Shown piece by piece: positions 24,596-33,811 of a stretch of 48,876 bases of DNA. The position numbers and the translations under genes were made by a program. The stretch comes from Lachnospiraceae bacterium. GTDB taxonomy: Bacteria > Bacillota > Clostridia > Lachnospirales > Lachnospiraceae. How positions within the stretch are numbered: the first letter of the stretch is position 1; each line of letters starts with the position of its first letter. The notes under the pieces were generated by a model. It was not told where the DNA came from and ran no database searches. It saw nothing but the letters and a program-made list of their open reading frames with translations. The stretch covers positions 1 through 48,876 of the forward strand of contig JAJQFS010000049.1 in NCBI GenBank assembly GCA_021200995.1, read 5' to 3'.

Positions 24596-26822
24596 ATATA
24601 TGCTTGAGGATCTGCGCCACCGTCTCTGGATGCTGGCCCTGTCCGTGCTGGGAAGCTTCCTTTGCATGCCGGTGGCATATCTGCTGGTGATGGGTTCTTA
24701 TCGTTCCCGTTACGAGAGATATCTTGCAGAATATGGCGCGCAAAAGGCAATGGAAATGTTGCAGGGCGGGCTGACTGATTATTTTCAGGAAATCGGTCTG
24801 GGCTTAAACGGTGCTGTCGCGATCTGCGGCGCCATCATCGTGGGGCTTTTCGGCTTTCGTTATGTGTTTCGCCAGGACATGGTGGACACGTATCACAGTA
24901 TTCCGGTGAAAAGAAGCACTCTGTTCTGGATTCATTATATCGACGGATTCCTGCTCTGGTTTGTGCCGTTTCTGGCCTGTGGCGCTCTGACGTTGCTTCT
25001 GGCGGCCTCCGATATCGCAAAGGCCGGGGCTCCCGGGCAGATGATTGGCTGCGCGATGACAAGCGGTCTGACAATTCTGGTATCATTTCTGACGATATAC
25101 AGTCTGGTGCTTCTGGGCGTCATGCTCGCGGGCAATTTCTTAAACGCGCTGGTTGTGATGGGCTTTGTGGGGATTGCGGCGTCCGCTGTCTATCTTGTAA
25201 TATATATGGGACTGGAAAGCTATATGACGAGTTTCTGGCAAATGCCGGTCGCGTATGAGGATTCTGTCTTGTGGCTCTCTCCGGCGATTTCAGCGGTCTG
25301 GGTTTTGATTTACCGGGCAATACAGGATACACCGCTGCTTACCGCAGGTCTGATCATCCGCTGCCTGATCGCGCTTCTGACCGCTGTCGTGATGTTAACT
25401 GCCGCGCTGCTGGTGTATCTGAAACGTCCCAGCGAAGCGGCAGGGCAGGGCGTTTACCGCAAGGGTATCGCGGCCGTCATGCGTATGGTGACAGCTATTG
25501 TGGCCGGTTTTGGCGGCTGGTGGTTTTTCTCCGGAATTTCCAGCGAAGGCTATGTAGCCTGGGGCATATTCGGCGCGATTTTGGTCAGCTTCCTGACCTA
25601 TGGCGTCCTGGATATTGTGTTTACCATGGATTTCAAGGCATTCTGGCGGCATAAAATTCCCATGGCTGTGTCTGTAGTCTGCACGGTTCTTATCGGTTTG
25701 TCCTTTTATTTTGACTGGTATGGATATGACAGCTATCTGCCCGAAAAGGAGCAGATTCAGGACATGGGAATTTACCTGTACAGCTCCAGCTACCGCTATA
25801 ATTCCAGGAATGAAGCGCTGACACAGATGCACTATACGGACGCGGATACGATTTACGCGGTGCTGGAGAATGGAAGCGGCAACACGGCAGACGTCGTGGC
25901 TGAAGGCTCCGCGGATTATGCTGGGGATTATGTGCTGGGCGCGTATGGCGCCTGGTATGAAACGACGGAAGACTGTATCGTCCGTGTGACATTAAAAAAC
26001 GGCAGGTCATATTATCGCTATTATGTGCTGGACGCCGGGTGTCAGGAGGCACTGACGCGGATCACCCAGAGCGACGATTATGTTTCCATTATGTATATGG
26101 TTCCGGATATCGCGGTGGAAACCTGTGATTCGGTGGATATTTACAGAGAGGATATGGAGTATTATACGACCGATACGGAGGAAACGCGGCTTTTGCTGAC
26201 AGCGCTGAAGGAAGATCTCGATACCTGTGGGGCAGAAATCATTTTCAGCGACAGCAAAATATACTGTCGTCTTCGCTATGGATACTGGGACGAGAAGGGA
26301 AGCTATTACAACCAGTTCTCGTTTATTACAGAAGATTATGTGAATACCATCGCGGCGTTGAAGGAGCTGGGCCAGGATGCCTTTATGGAGGAAATGGACC
26401 CAGAGACGGTGGAGTATGTCGAAATCAGCTGCACTCTCTATGCCTCTGATTTTGATAACACGGATGACATTCTTGAGGTGCTGGGGAGCTGCTTTGGCGT
26501 GGATATGAGCGGCGAGGCGCTTTCCTTAGACAGTGAGAAATACGCGGATCTGGCGGAAAGCCTGTATGGGGAAAGCTCGGACGGATATGCGTCACTGTGG
26601 GTGGACATCACGGATACAGAGAAAATTGAGGAGCTTCTTTCCTTATGCGACTATTACAGCTATCCGTCCTATCCGTCGAGAAGACAGCTGTTTTGTGCTT
26701 ACTCCGACGTGGGCGCGTATGTGCTTTTGGATAACGACGGGGAATATACTTTTTCTATTCCATATGGAAAGATGCCGAAGGAATATATCCTGCGCCTGGC
26801 CACGCAGCTGGAGGAGGATTAA
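24570..26822 (+). CDS. ABC transporter permease with large extracytoplasmic C-terminal domain
   Basis: This 750-residue protein has 8 to 10 hydrophobic segments in residues 1-395 (two blocks, about 15-225 and 250-395). Residues 400-750 are a soluble, strongly acidic and Tyr-rich domain presumably outside the membrane. The operon order GntR, ATPase, permease matches YtrABC(DEF)-like envelope-stress or peptide-antibiotic transporters; the substrate is unknown. GGAGGTAAAGGG (24556-24567) is a good ribosome binding site inside the ATPase gene. The C-terminal domain resembles those called DUF6449 in clostridial annotations, but I cannot confirm that here. Confidence 0.8.
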   Translation: MTSKHFLVKYMLEDLRHRLWMLALSVLGSFLCMPVAYLLVMGSYRSRYERYLAEYGAQKAMEMLQGGLTDYFQEIGLGLNGAVAICGAIIVGLFGFRYVFRQDMVDTYHSIPVKRSTLFWIHYIDGFLLWFVPFLACGALTLLLAASDIAKAGAPGQMIGCAMTSGLTILVSFLTIYSLVLLGVMLAGNFLNALVVMGFVGIAASAVYLVIYMGLESYMTSFWQMPVAYEDSVLWLSPAISAVWVLIYRAIQDTPLLTAGLIIRCLIALLTAVVMLTAALLVYLKRPSEAAGQGVYRKGIAAVMRMVTAIVAGFGGWWFFSGISSEGYVAWGIFGAILVSFLTYGVLDIVFTMDFKAFWRHKIPMAVSVVCTVLIGLSFYFDWYGYDSYLPEKEQIQDMGIYLYSSSYRYNSRNEALTQMHYTDADTIYAVLENGSGNTADVVAEGSADYAGDYVLGAYGAWYETTEDCIVRVTLKNGRSYYRYYVLDAGCQEALTRITQSDDYVSIMYMVPDIAVETCDSVDIYREDMEYYTTDTEETRLLLTALKEDLDTCGAEIIFSDSKIYCRLRYGYWDEKGSYYNQFSFITEDYVNTIAALKELGQDAFMEEMDPETVEYVEISCTLYASDFDNTDDILEVLGSCFGVDMSGEALSLDSEKYADLAESLYGESSDGYASLWVDITDTEKIEELLSLCDYYSYPSYPSRRQLFCAYSDVGAYVLLDNDGEYTFSIPYGKMPKEYILRLATQLEED

Positions 26823-26969
26823 GAGACACAGTTTATAAAAAAACAGAGCAAAATACTGCCGGAATATGAAATTTTCTTCACATTTCTCTAACAAACTGCC
26901 GATATACTGCCATTATTGAGAAAAGGCCGGACAGGCTGCGAAATCTTTTGGACGGAGTGTATCTTGAAG

Positions 26970-28010
26970 ATGAGGAAGAGACTGAAGTTTATCATTATCG
27001 GCATTGAGTTGTTTGTACTGGTTGCGGTAGCGGGCATCATGCTCAACGTTGTACATCTGACCAGCGCCACCGAGGGCGTGACCAAGGTGGAGGTTGATGA
27101 GGAAGATATCCAGATTCAGGAGGAGGTCAAGGAAAGCGTTGAGATGAAGGGCTACCGCAATATTGCGTTGTTCGGACTCGATTCCACGGTAGGGGAGTTG
27201 ACGAAAAACACCAGAAGCGATACAATCATCATAGCGAGCGTCAATTTAGACACCGGCGAGATCAAGCTGATGAGCGTGTATCGGGATACTTATTTAAATC
27301 TTGGAGACGATACATACAGCAAGTGCAACGCGGCCTACGCCAAGGGCGGCCCGCAGCAGGCCATCAGCATGCTGAACGCGAATTTTGACCTGGATATTCA
27401 GGACTTCGTGGCCATCGGTTTCCAGGGCCTGAAGGAAGTCATTGATACGCTGGGCGGCATCTATATTGAAGTGGATGAGGACGAGCTCAAATATATCAAC
27501 AGCTACCAGCTGACCATGGCGGAGGATTTAGGCTGCAGCTATACAGAGGTCACGGAAGCCGGTTATCAGCTTCTGGACGGCCTGCAGTCCGTTGTCTACT
27601 GCCGCATCCGCTATACCTCGGGCAGTGATTTCACGAGAACCGCCAGACAGAGAGAGGTGCTCATGGCCATCCTGGAGGTGGCGCAGCAGCAGGATCTGGC
27701 GACCCTGACGAAGGCCATCAATGTGGGCGCGCAGTATATCGCTACCAGCGTGGATCTGGAGGATATGGTGGAGCTCGCCGGACAGATCGCGGATTATTAT
27801 ATTACGGATGAGGGCGGTGTACCGACATCGGATCAGAGGGTGTTCGCGGATTTAAGCTGCGGCGACAGCATTGTGACAACAGATCTGACCGTGACGGCTT
27901 CCTATCTGCATCAGGTTCTGTTCGACCAGGAGGATTATGAGGTCAGTGAGAACCTGCAGGCGATCAGCGGTACCATCTCGGAGAATACCGCTCCATACAT
28001 TCGAAAATAG
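26970..28010 (+). CDS. LytR-CpsA-Psr (LCP) family cell-wall glycopolymer transferase
   Basis: This 346-residue membrane-anchored protein has a basic N-terminus and one membrane span (about 8-28), a short linker, then an LCP domain from about residue 62: RNIALFGLDS, the NTRSDTIIIASVN motif with conserved Arg and Asp, MSVYRDTYLNL, and later YCRIRYTSGSDFTRTARQREVL with the conserved basic residues that hold polyprenyl pyrophosphate. LCP enzymes move teichoic acid or capsule polymers from lipid carriers to peptidoglycan. The start is uncertain: ATG 26970 gives a normal N-terminus, while TTG 26964 is better spaced from GGAG at 26954-26957. The response regulator gene starts 27 bp after its stop. 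Confidence 0.9.
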   Translation: MRKRLKFIIIGIELFVLVAVAGIMLNVVHLTSATEGVTKVEVDEEDIQIQEEVKESVEMKGYRNIALFGLDSTVGELTKNTRSDTIIIASVNLDTGEIKLMSVYRDTYLNLGDDTYSKCNAAYAKGGPQQAISMLNANFDLDIQDFVAIGFQGLKEVIDTLGGIYIEVDEDELKYINSYQLTMAEDLGCSYTEVTEAGYQLLDGLQSVVYCRIRYTSGSDFTRTARQREVLMAILEVAQQQDLATLTKAINVGAQYIATSVDLEDMVELAGQIADYYITDEGGVPTSDQRVFADLSCGDSIVTTDLTVTASYLHQVLFDQEDYEVSENLQAISGTISENTAPYIRK

Positions 28011-28037
28011 CTTTATTTTCTTTATCGGGAGGATTTC

Positions 28038-28694
28038 ATGGCCCGTATCTTAATTGTAGAAGACGAAAAACCGATTAATCAACTGATGAAACAAAACCTG
28101 GCGCTGCAAAATCACCAGGTTTTGCAGGCTTTTGACGGAAAAGAAGCACTGGAGATTCTGGATTCCAGGGCGGACATCGACCTGGTGATCCTGGACATCA
28201 TGCTTCCCTATATTTCCGGACTGGACATCATTAAGGAGATCCATGACATCCCTGTGATGTTTGTGACCGCGAAGGACGGCATTCAGGATAAGCTGAAAGG
28301 TCTTACCAGCGGGGCGGAGGATTACCTGGTGAAGCCCTTCGATATGCTGGAGCTGATCGCGCGGGTGAACCTGATTCTGAAGCGTTATAAAAAAGACGCC
28401 ACCACCTTTGAACTGGCCGGCGTCACAGTGGACCTGGTTTCCCAGAGGGTGTTAAAGGATGGCGAGGAGGTCACGTTGACGCCCCAGGAGTGGTCCCTTT
28501 TGGAGGCTTTGATTCGCAATGTCAATATCGCCTTAAGCCGTGACCACCTGCTGAATATGGCCTGGGGATATGATTTTGACGGGGACGCCCGCACGGTGGA
28601 CGTTCACATTGTAAAGCTGCGCAAAAAGCTTGGCTGGGAGAATCAGATTAAGACTTTATATAAGCTCGGATATCGTCTGGAGACAACGCAATGA
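28038..28694 (+). CDS. OmpR/PhoB family response regulator
   Basis: This 218-residue two-component regulator has a receiver domain (1-115) with the acidic pocket E8/D9/E10, phospho-acceptor D53 in VILDIMLP, T77 in FVTAKD and K99 in VKPF. A winged-helix DNA-binding domain follows (about 125-215) with LTPQEWSLLEALIRN and DGDARTVDVHIVKLRKKLG. It begins MARILIVEDEKPI behind a GGGAGG. Its TGA overlaps the kinase ATG (ATGA, 28691-28694), so the pair is translationally coupled. The preceding LCP gene points to cell-envelope control; the target genes are not known. Confidence 0.95.
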   Translation: MARILIVEDEKPINQLMKQNLALQNHQVLQAFDGKEALEILDSRADIDLVILDIMLPYISGLDIIKEIHDIPVMFVTAKDGIQDKLKGLTSGAEDYLVKPFDMLELIARVNLILKRYKKDATTFELAGVTVDLVSQRVLKDGEEVTLTPQEWSLLEALIRNVNIALSRDHLLNMAWGYDFDGDARTVDVHIVKLRKKLGWENQIKTLYKLGYRLETTQ

Positions 28695-30076
28695 AGCTGT
28701 GGCAGAAAATTTATATGACGGCGCTTCTGCTTTTTTTGCCGGTCTTAAACGTAGGCCTTTTTATGGGCGCCAGAAAAATTTTTGATTACAATATAGAATC
28801 GGCAAAAGACCAGGCTTCGGATGAGGTGCATCTGCTCTGCCATACGATTGTGAGGGATATCGAGTCTCTGCCGGGCGTCCAGCAGCTGCGCGAAGGCATT
28901 GTGGAGGAAGTGGCGCAGACGTATATCGACTACATGGCCAATAAGGATTCTAATGTGACGCTGGAGATCCGTTATGTGGACGTCAGCGAGGATCTGACCA
29001 TGGGGCAGCAGCTCATTCAGCTTTATATGGGCGGGGACGATCCGATCCTGTATGTGACGGAGCTTCTGGAGACGCCCTATGAGGGCTATCAGCTGTATTA
29101 CACGAAGCCACTGACCGATTTTTATCAGCTCTGGTCAGATTTAAAGATGGTATTTATGGTGATCAGCCTGAGCTGCTCCGTGGTGCTGGCAGCGATTCTG
29201 TATCTGCTGTTGTATGAGATGACATACCCGCTCAAACGCTTAAGCGAGGAAGTGGAGCGAATGCGCAGGGGAGAAGCCTGGGTGCCTGTGGAAGTGGAAG
29301 GCAAGGATGATATTGCCTCCCTGACAGAGCGCTTCAATGAGATGGCGGAGGAGATTCAGCGTCAGTTGGAGCAGCTGCAGCGGGAAAACACTGTCAAGCA
29401 GCAGCTCGTTGACGATGTGGCTCATGAGCTGCGCACGCCCCTGACCGCGATTTACGGATACGCGGAATATCTGGAAAAAGCGCCGTGCACAGAAGAGGAG
29501 AAAATCGATGCCCTGGAGTATATCATGACAGAGAGCAAGCGTTTGAGCCATATGGGGCAGGAGCTTTTAAGCATGGCGATTTTCAGGGAGGATGAGTTAA
29601 ACAGGGAAGAAATTGACGCTGAAGACTTTGTGAAGGATATCTCCAATATGCTCGAGGCGAATTTAAGGGAACGGCGCATCAAACTGCAGAGTACGGTTGG
29701 GCTTGCGTCCTTTACAGGAGACCGGGCGATGCTGGTCTGCCTGGCGCGTAATCTGATTGAAAACGCTGCCAGGGCCAGTGAGAGTGGGGCCGCGGTCTGG
29801 TTTTATCTCTGGGAAGAGGCGGACGACTTCTGTATGTCGGTACAGGATCAGGGCATTGGCATGGAGACGGAGGAGCTGAACCGCATCACGAACGCGTTTT
29901 ACCGCGTGGATAAGGCGCGGAGCCGTTCCAACGGCGGAGCGGGCATCGGACTGAGCCTCTGTGATCTGATCGTCAAAAAGCATTCCGGCGTGATGGAATT
30001 TGAGTCGGAGCCGGGAACCGGCACCACGGTGACGGTCATTCTGCCGAAGGAGGTGGGAGCAAACGGTGAAGTATAA
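28691..30076 (+). CDS. Sensor histidine kinase (HAMP, HisKA, HATPase)
   Basis: This 461-residue membrane kinase has a first membrane span (about 7-28), an extracytoplasmic sensor (about 30-150), a second span (about 153-175), HAMP (about 177-232), HisKA with H245 in DDVAHELRTPLTAIYGY, and the ATPase domain with NLIENAARAS (N box), DQGIGM (G1) and GGAGIGLSL (G2). It should phosphorylate D53 of the coupled response regulator. The sensor domain is short and acidic with no recognised ligand fold. Its stop overlaps the small membrane protein start by 11 bp, so the three genes form one unit. Confidence 0.95.
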   Translation: MKLWQKIYMTALLLFLPVLNVGLFMGARKIFDYNIESAKDQASDEVHLLCHTIVRDIESLPGVQQLREGIVEEVAQTYIDYMANKDSNVTLEIRYVDVSEDLTMGQQLIQLYMGGDDPILYVTELLETPYEGYQLYYTKPLTDFYQLWSDLKMVFMVISLSCSVVLAAILYLLLYEMTYPLKRLSEEVERMRRGEAWVPVEVEGKDDIASLTERFNEMAEEIQRQLEQLQRENTVKQQLVDDVAHELRTPLTAIYGYAEYLEKAPCTEEEKIDALEYIMTESKRLSHMGQELLSMAIFREDELNREEIDAEDFVKDISNMLEANLRERRIKLQSTVGLASFTGDRAMLVCLARNLIENAARASESGAAVWFYLWEEADDFCMSVQDQGIGMETEELNRITNAFYRVDKARSRSNGGAGIGLSLCDLIVKKHSGVMEFESEPGTGTTVTVILPKEVGANGEV

Positions 30077-30359
30077 TATTTTAACCTTTCTGACAGCAGC
30101 TCTCATGGTGGCGGTCTCCACACTGGCACTGACGAGCGGCATGTGGATTTATGAGCATAATAAACTGGAAGCAGAGGAAATGCGTACTCCTACCACAATC
30201 AGCAGTACCATGAGCACAATCTACAGCGATTCCGCGCAGAATGACACAGAAAATGAAACGGATCCCACATATGAGAGGATAGAGGATATCGAGGAAGAAC
30301 GCGACGGCGGCTCAGGAACGGAAGACGGAACGGCGCAGGAAGGAGATACAGGTGATTGA
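30066..30359 (+). CDS. Small single-span membrane protein with acidic tail, unknown function
   Basis: This 97-residue protein is read from GTG 30066 behind a near-perfect AAGGAGGTG (30049-30057). Residues 6-28 form one hydrophobic helix or signal anchor ([20 protein letters not shown]), followed by a Thr/Ser stretch and a strongly acidic, Gly-rich tail. It overlaps the kinase gene by 11 bp and uridine phosphorylase by 8 bp, and its codons and start context look real rather than chance. No family is recognised. The position suggests an accessory or modulator of the two-component system; that is an inference from place only. Confidence 0.65.
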   Translation: MKYNILTFLTAALMVAVSTLALTSGMWIYEHNKLEAEEMRTPTTISSTMSTIYSDSAQNDTENETDPTYERIEDIEEERDGGSGTEDGTAQEGDTGD

Positions 30360-31134
30360 TTATACGGAAGGCAGCGGAAAACAGTATCACATCCAGGTCG
30401 GACCGGGCGAAGTTGGCAGATACGTTCTTTTGCCGGGTGATCCCAAGCGCTGCGCAAAGATCGCGGCTTTTTTAGATGATCCTGTTCTGGTCGCGGACAG
30501 CAGAGAGTTTGTGACTTATACGGGCACATTGGACGGTGTGAAGGTTTCTGCCACCAGCACGGGAATTGGCGGCGCCAGCACCTCCATCGCAGTGGAGGAA
30601 CTGCGCAGATGCGGCGCGGATACGTTTATCCGGGTGGGAACCTGCGGCGGTATGGATGTGGATGTGCAGGGCGGCGATATTGTGATTGCCACGGGTGCTG
30701 TCCGCATGGAAGGCACCAGTAAGGAGTACGCACCGATTGAATATCCCGCGGTCGCGGATCTGTCTGTGACGAACGCGCTGGTACAGGCTGCAAAACAGGT
30801 GGGTGCGCCGTATCACACCGGCGTGGTGCAGTGCAAGGACGCTTTTTACGGTCAGCATGAGCCGGAGAAGCTGCCGGCTGGATATGAGCTGATGGAGAAG
30901 TGGCAGGCGTGGCTGAAGATGGGCTGTAAGGCCAGTGAGATGGAGTCCGCGGCGCTGTTTATCGTGGGCGGTTATCTGCGCGCCAGGACGGGTACGTGTC
31001 TTTTGGCGATTGCGAATCAGGAGCGGGAGCGCCTGGGGCTTCCGAATCAGCAGGTGCATGAGACGGACCTGGTGATACGGGTGGCGATTAAGGCGGTGCG
31101 GAGGCTGATTGGAGAGGACGGACAGCATGTTTAA
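30352..31134 (+). CDS. udp: Uridine phosphorylase (nucleoside phosphorylase family)
   Basis: This 260-residue cytosolic NP-I family enzyme splits uridine (and perhaps deoxyuridine) with phosphate into uracil and (deoxy)ribose-1-phosphate. Motifs are LLPGDPKRC (phosphate site), [26 protein letters not shown] (phosphate/ribose site), and SEMESAALF, which holds the Met and Glu contacting the ribose. Its start is GTG 30352 with AAGGAGA just upstream (30340-30346). It overlaps the small membrane protein by 8 bp and deoB by 8 bp, so it is coupled to phosphopentomutase, which uses its product. Family members differ in base preference, so purine nucleosides cannot be fully excluded. Confidence 0.92.
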   Translation: MIDYTEGSGKQYHIQVGPGEVGRYVLLPGDPKRCAKIAAFLDDPVLVADSREFVTYTGTLDGVKVSATSTGIGGASTSIAVEELRRCGADTFIRVGTCGGMDVDVQGGDIVIATGAVRMEGTSKEYAPIEYPAVADLSVTNALVQAAKQVGAPYHTGVVQCKDAFYGQHEPEKLPAGYELMEKWQAWLKMGCKASEMESAALFIVGGYLRARTGTCLLAIANQERERLGLPNQQVHETDLVIRVAIKAVRRLIGEDGQHV

Positions 31135-32314
31135 GTATAATCGGATTTTTGTGATAGTAATAGACTCGTTAGGTATCGGCGCGATGCCGGACAGTGCGGA
31201 GTATGGGGACGTCGGGGTGGATACGTTGGGACATATCGCTCAGAGTGTGGACAGCTTTCATATTCCGAATCTGCAGAGACTGGGGCTGGCGAATCTGCAT
31301 CCGATGAAAGGTGTGGAGCCGGTTGATCAGCCGCTGGGCAGATATGCACAATTGTACGAGCGCAGTGTCAGCAAGGATACGATGACGGGACACTGGGAGA
31401 TGATGGGGCTGCATATTACGGCTCCGTTTAAGAGTTTTACGGATACAGGCTTCCCGCCGGAGTTGATTCGGGAACTGGAAGAGCACTGCGGCAAGCGGGT
31501 GATCGGCAATAAGGCCGCGAGCGGCACCGAGATTCTGGAAGAGCTGGGAGAAGAGGAAATCAATACCGGCGCCATGATCGTGTATACCTCCGCGGACAGT
31601 GTGCTGCAGATCTGCGGGAATGAAGAAACCTTTGACCTGCAGAATCTGTATCGCTGCTGTGAGATTGCCAGAGAGCTTTGTATGCGGGAAGAGTGGAAGG
31701 TGGGCCGTGTGATTGCCAGGCCTTATGTCGGAAAGAAAAAAGGCGAGTTTGTGCGTACCGCGAACCGTCATGATTACGCGATTGAGCCCTATGGTCCTAC
31801 GACTTTGACCGCCTTAAAGGAGGCCGGCTTTGACGTCATCAGCATCGGCAAGATTAATGACATTTTCTGCGGAAAGGGGATCACGAAGGCATATAAGTCG
31901 AAGAGCAGCGTTCATGGGATGGAGCAGACCATTGACATGCTGTCTGAGGATTTCACAGGTCTGTGCTTTACTAATCTGGTAGACTTTGACGCGCTCTGGG
32001 GACATCGCAGGAATCCCGTGGGATATGCGCAGGAGCTGGAGCGGTTTGATGAAAAGCTGGGCGCGTTTATGGCGGCCATGCGGGAGGATGACCTCATGAT
32101 CATCACGGCCGATCATGGGAATGATCCCACCTATACCGGCACGGATCACACGCGGGAAAAGGTTCCCTTTATTGCATGGTCCACAGGCATGGAGCAGGGC
32201 GGGAAGCTTCCCGACCAGGATACCTTCGCGGTGATCGGCTGTTCGGTCGCGGAAAATTTTGGCGTGGCCATGCCGGAGAATACGATAGGAAGTTCTATTC
32301 TTGCCTCTCTTTGA
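31127..32314 (+). CDS. deoB: Phosphopentomutase
   Basis: This 395-residue alkaline-phosphatase superfamily enzyme converts (deoxy)ribose-1-phosphate to (deoxy)ribose-5-phosphate. Metal and phosphate residues are visible: D13 in [15 protein letters not shown], the phospho-threonine T85 in [10 protein letters not shown], and the C-terminal metal site in [10 protein letters not shown] plus [10 protein letters not shown]. Length is normal. ATG 31127 is supported by GGAGAGG at 31111-31117 and overlaps the udp stop by 8 bp. Together with udp and deoC (41464) it forms the route from nucleosides to glyceraldehyde-3-phosphate and acetaldehyde. A terminator follows at once. Confidence 0.97.
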   Translation: MFKYNRIFVIVIDSLGIGAMPDSAEYGDVGVDTLGHIAQSVDSFHIPNLQRLGLANLHPMKGVEPVDQPLGRYAQLYERSVSKDTMTGHWEMMGLHITAPFKSFTDTGFPPELIRELEEHCGKRVIGNKAASGTEILEELGEEEINTGAMIVYTSADSVLQICGNEETFDLQNLYRCCEIARELCMREEWKVGRVIARPYVGKKKGEFVRTANRHDYAIEPYGPTTLTALKEAGFDVISIGKINDIFCGKGITKAYKSKSSVHGMEQTIDMLSEDFTGLCFTNLVDFDALWGHRRNPVGYAQELERFDEKLGAFMAAMREDDLMIITADHGNDPTYTGTDHTREKVPFIAWSTGMEQGGKLPDQDTFAVIGCSVAENFGVAMPENTIGSSILASL

Positions 32315-32321
32315 ATGAAGT

Positions 32322-32389
32322 AAAATGTCCGTGGGACAATCCCTGCGCGAAAACCGTGCGGTTTCTGACTGTCTCGCGGACATTTTTTT
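32322..32389 (+). terminator. Terminator after deoB
   Basis: AAAATGTCCG (32322-32331) pairs with CGGACATTTT (32376-32385), extended by inner GGACA/TGTCT-type pairing and a small hairpin in the loop, and ends in a T7 run. It begins 8 bases after the deoB stop. Confidence 0.85.
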
Positions 32390-32429
32390 GCTTTTGTGAA
32401 AATAATGTGAAAAAACATTGGAAAATCTG

Positions 32430-32458
32430 TTGACGAAAAATGTCATTGCGTGTAAAAT
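32430..32458 (+). promoter_or_regulatory. Promoter of the BMP-family lipoprotein gene
   Basis: TTGACG (32430-32435), a 17-base spacer and TAAAAT (32453-32458) form a strong sigma-A type promoter. The leader is about 90 nt and contains GAGAC/GTCT-type pairing followed by a T-run at 32518-32525, a possible attenuator. No purine riboswitch core was recognised. Confidence 0.72.
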
Positions 32459-32553
32459 TCCTGTTAGTGAGACGTAAAATCAAAGCTGCCCTGTGCGGCT
32501 GAGACGATGTCTTATCTGTCTTTTTTCATCAAACTACATATAGGAGGAAAGAA

Positions 32554-33606
32554 ATGAAAAAGAAACTTTTTGCAGCAGTTCTGACCGCGGCGATGGTTCT
32601 TGGTCTTGTTGCGTGCGGTAGTTCCAGTACTTCCAGCACTTCTCAGGCGACCACCTCTGATGAGCCGTACAAGATTGGTATGGTAACCGATACCGGCGGC
32701 GTGAACGATGGTTCCTTCAACCAGTCATCCTGGGAAGGTCTGTCCCAGCTGGGCGAGGACTATGAAGGCCTGATCGAGGTAAATTATCTGGAGTCCGCTA
32801 CCGATTCTGATTATTCCGCGAATATCGAGACCTTTGTGGATGAAGAGTATGATCTGATCATCGGCGTCGGCTACATGCTGGCGGATGCCATCGGCGAAGC
32901 CGCTGATGCCAATCCGGACATCCTGTTCGCCATCATCGATGACAGCACCAACGCGGACAAAGAGAATGTGGCCTGCCTGATGTTTGAGCAGTCTCAGGCT
33001 TCTTATCTGGTAGGTTATGTTGCCGGCCTGATGACCGAGAGCAACACTGTGGGCTTTGTGCTTGGCATGAGCACCACCACCATGAATGAGTTTGGTTATG
33101 GCTATGTAGCCGGCGTTCTGGATGCGAACCCGGATGCTACTGTTCTTCAGTCCAATGCGAACTCCTTTGGCGATTCTGCAACCGGTAAGTCCCTGGCAAA
33201 TGCCATGATTACCAACGGCGCGGATATCATCTTCCACGCGGCAGGCGGCACCGGCCTTGGTGTAATTGAGGCCTGCAAGGAAGCTGATATCTATGCCATC
33301 GGCGTGGACTCCGACCAGAGCTCCTATGCGCCTGAGAATGTGATCACTTCCGCCATGAAGCGTGTGGATACCGCTTCCTATGAGATTGGCCTTGACGCTT
33401 ATGAGGGCAACTTCACTGCCGGCGTTCATACCTATGATCTGGCCAGCGAAGGTGTTGATATCGCGCCGACCACAGACCTGCTTCCGGATGATGTGATTTC
33501 CACTGTTGAGGAGATCAAGGAGCAGATCATCGCGGGCGACATCACTGTGCCGAAGACCCAGGAAGAGTTTGAAGCTGTTTACGGCGACGTATACGAGCTG
33601 GATTAA
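32554..33606 (+). CDS. BMP family nucleoside-binding lipoprotein
   Basis: This 350-residue lipoprotein has a basic start MKKKLF, a hydrophobic signal and the lipobox LVAC with lipidated C21, then a Ser/Thr linker and a periplasmic-binding fold of the BMP/PnrA/NupN family (YKIGMVTDTGGVNDGSFNQSSWEGL, IIGVGYMLADAI, GVDSDQSSYAP). Such proteins catch nucleosides for a Nup-type ABC importer; the matching ATPase and permeases lie at 36308-39856. AGGAGGAAAG precedes the ATG. It is flanked by its own promoter and a strong terminator, which fits the higher expression usual for a binding protein. The ligand is inferred from family and neighbours. Confidence 0.93.
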   Translation: MKKKLFAAVLTAAMVLGLVACGSSSTSSTSQATTSDEPYKIGMVTDTGGVNDGSFNQSSWEGLSQLGEDYEGLIEVNYLESATDSDYSANIETFVDEEYDLIIGVGYMLADAIGEAADANPDILFAIIDDSTNADKENVACLMFEQSQASYLVGYVAGLMTESNTVGFVLGMSTTTMNEFGYGYVAGVLDANPDATVLQSNANSFGDSATGKSLANAMITNGADIIFHAAGGTGLGVIEACKEADIYAIGVDSDQSSYAPENVITSAMKRVDTASYEIGLDAYEGNFTAGVHTYDLASEGVDIAPTTDLLPDDVISTVEEIKEQIIAGDITVPKTQEEFEAVYGDVYELD

Positions 33607-33651
33607 TCTTTCAGAATCACAGCTAAAATCTTTGTAAAAAAATATCTGAAT

Positions 33652-33690
33652 AAACAGCGTAGAAATGCTTTGCATTTCTACGCTGTTTTG
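33652..33690 (+). terminator. Terminator after the BMP-family lipoprotein gene
   Basis: A perfect 17-bp stem, AAACAGCGTAGAAATGC (33652-33668) with its complement at 33672-33688, has a TTT loop and ends in GCTGTTTTG. It lies about 45 bases after the stop. The loop also holds the start of a candidate -35. Confidence 0.9.
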
Positions 33691-33698
33691 TATATAAT
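33670..33698 (+). promoter_or_regulatory. Possible promoter of yjjI-yjjW
   Basis: TTGCAT (33670-33675), a 17-base spacer and a consensus TATAAT (33693-33698) precede yjjI by about 110 bp. The -35 is weak and lies in the loop and descending stem of the upstream terminator. Confidence 0.5.
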
Positions 33699-33811
33699 GG
33701 TACAAGAGTTTAAGAACAGAGATGAATTGCTGACGTGGGATAGATTCTGCCAGCGCATTCATATGGAGAATATACATAAAATTTGATACAAAACGTTGGC
33801 GGAGGTAATAT

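Noticed and set aside
32459-32553. Purine riboswitch before the BMP-family lipoprotein gene
   Set aside because: The characteristic junction and loop-loop sequences are missing, though another kind of attenuator remains possible.
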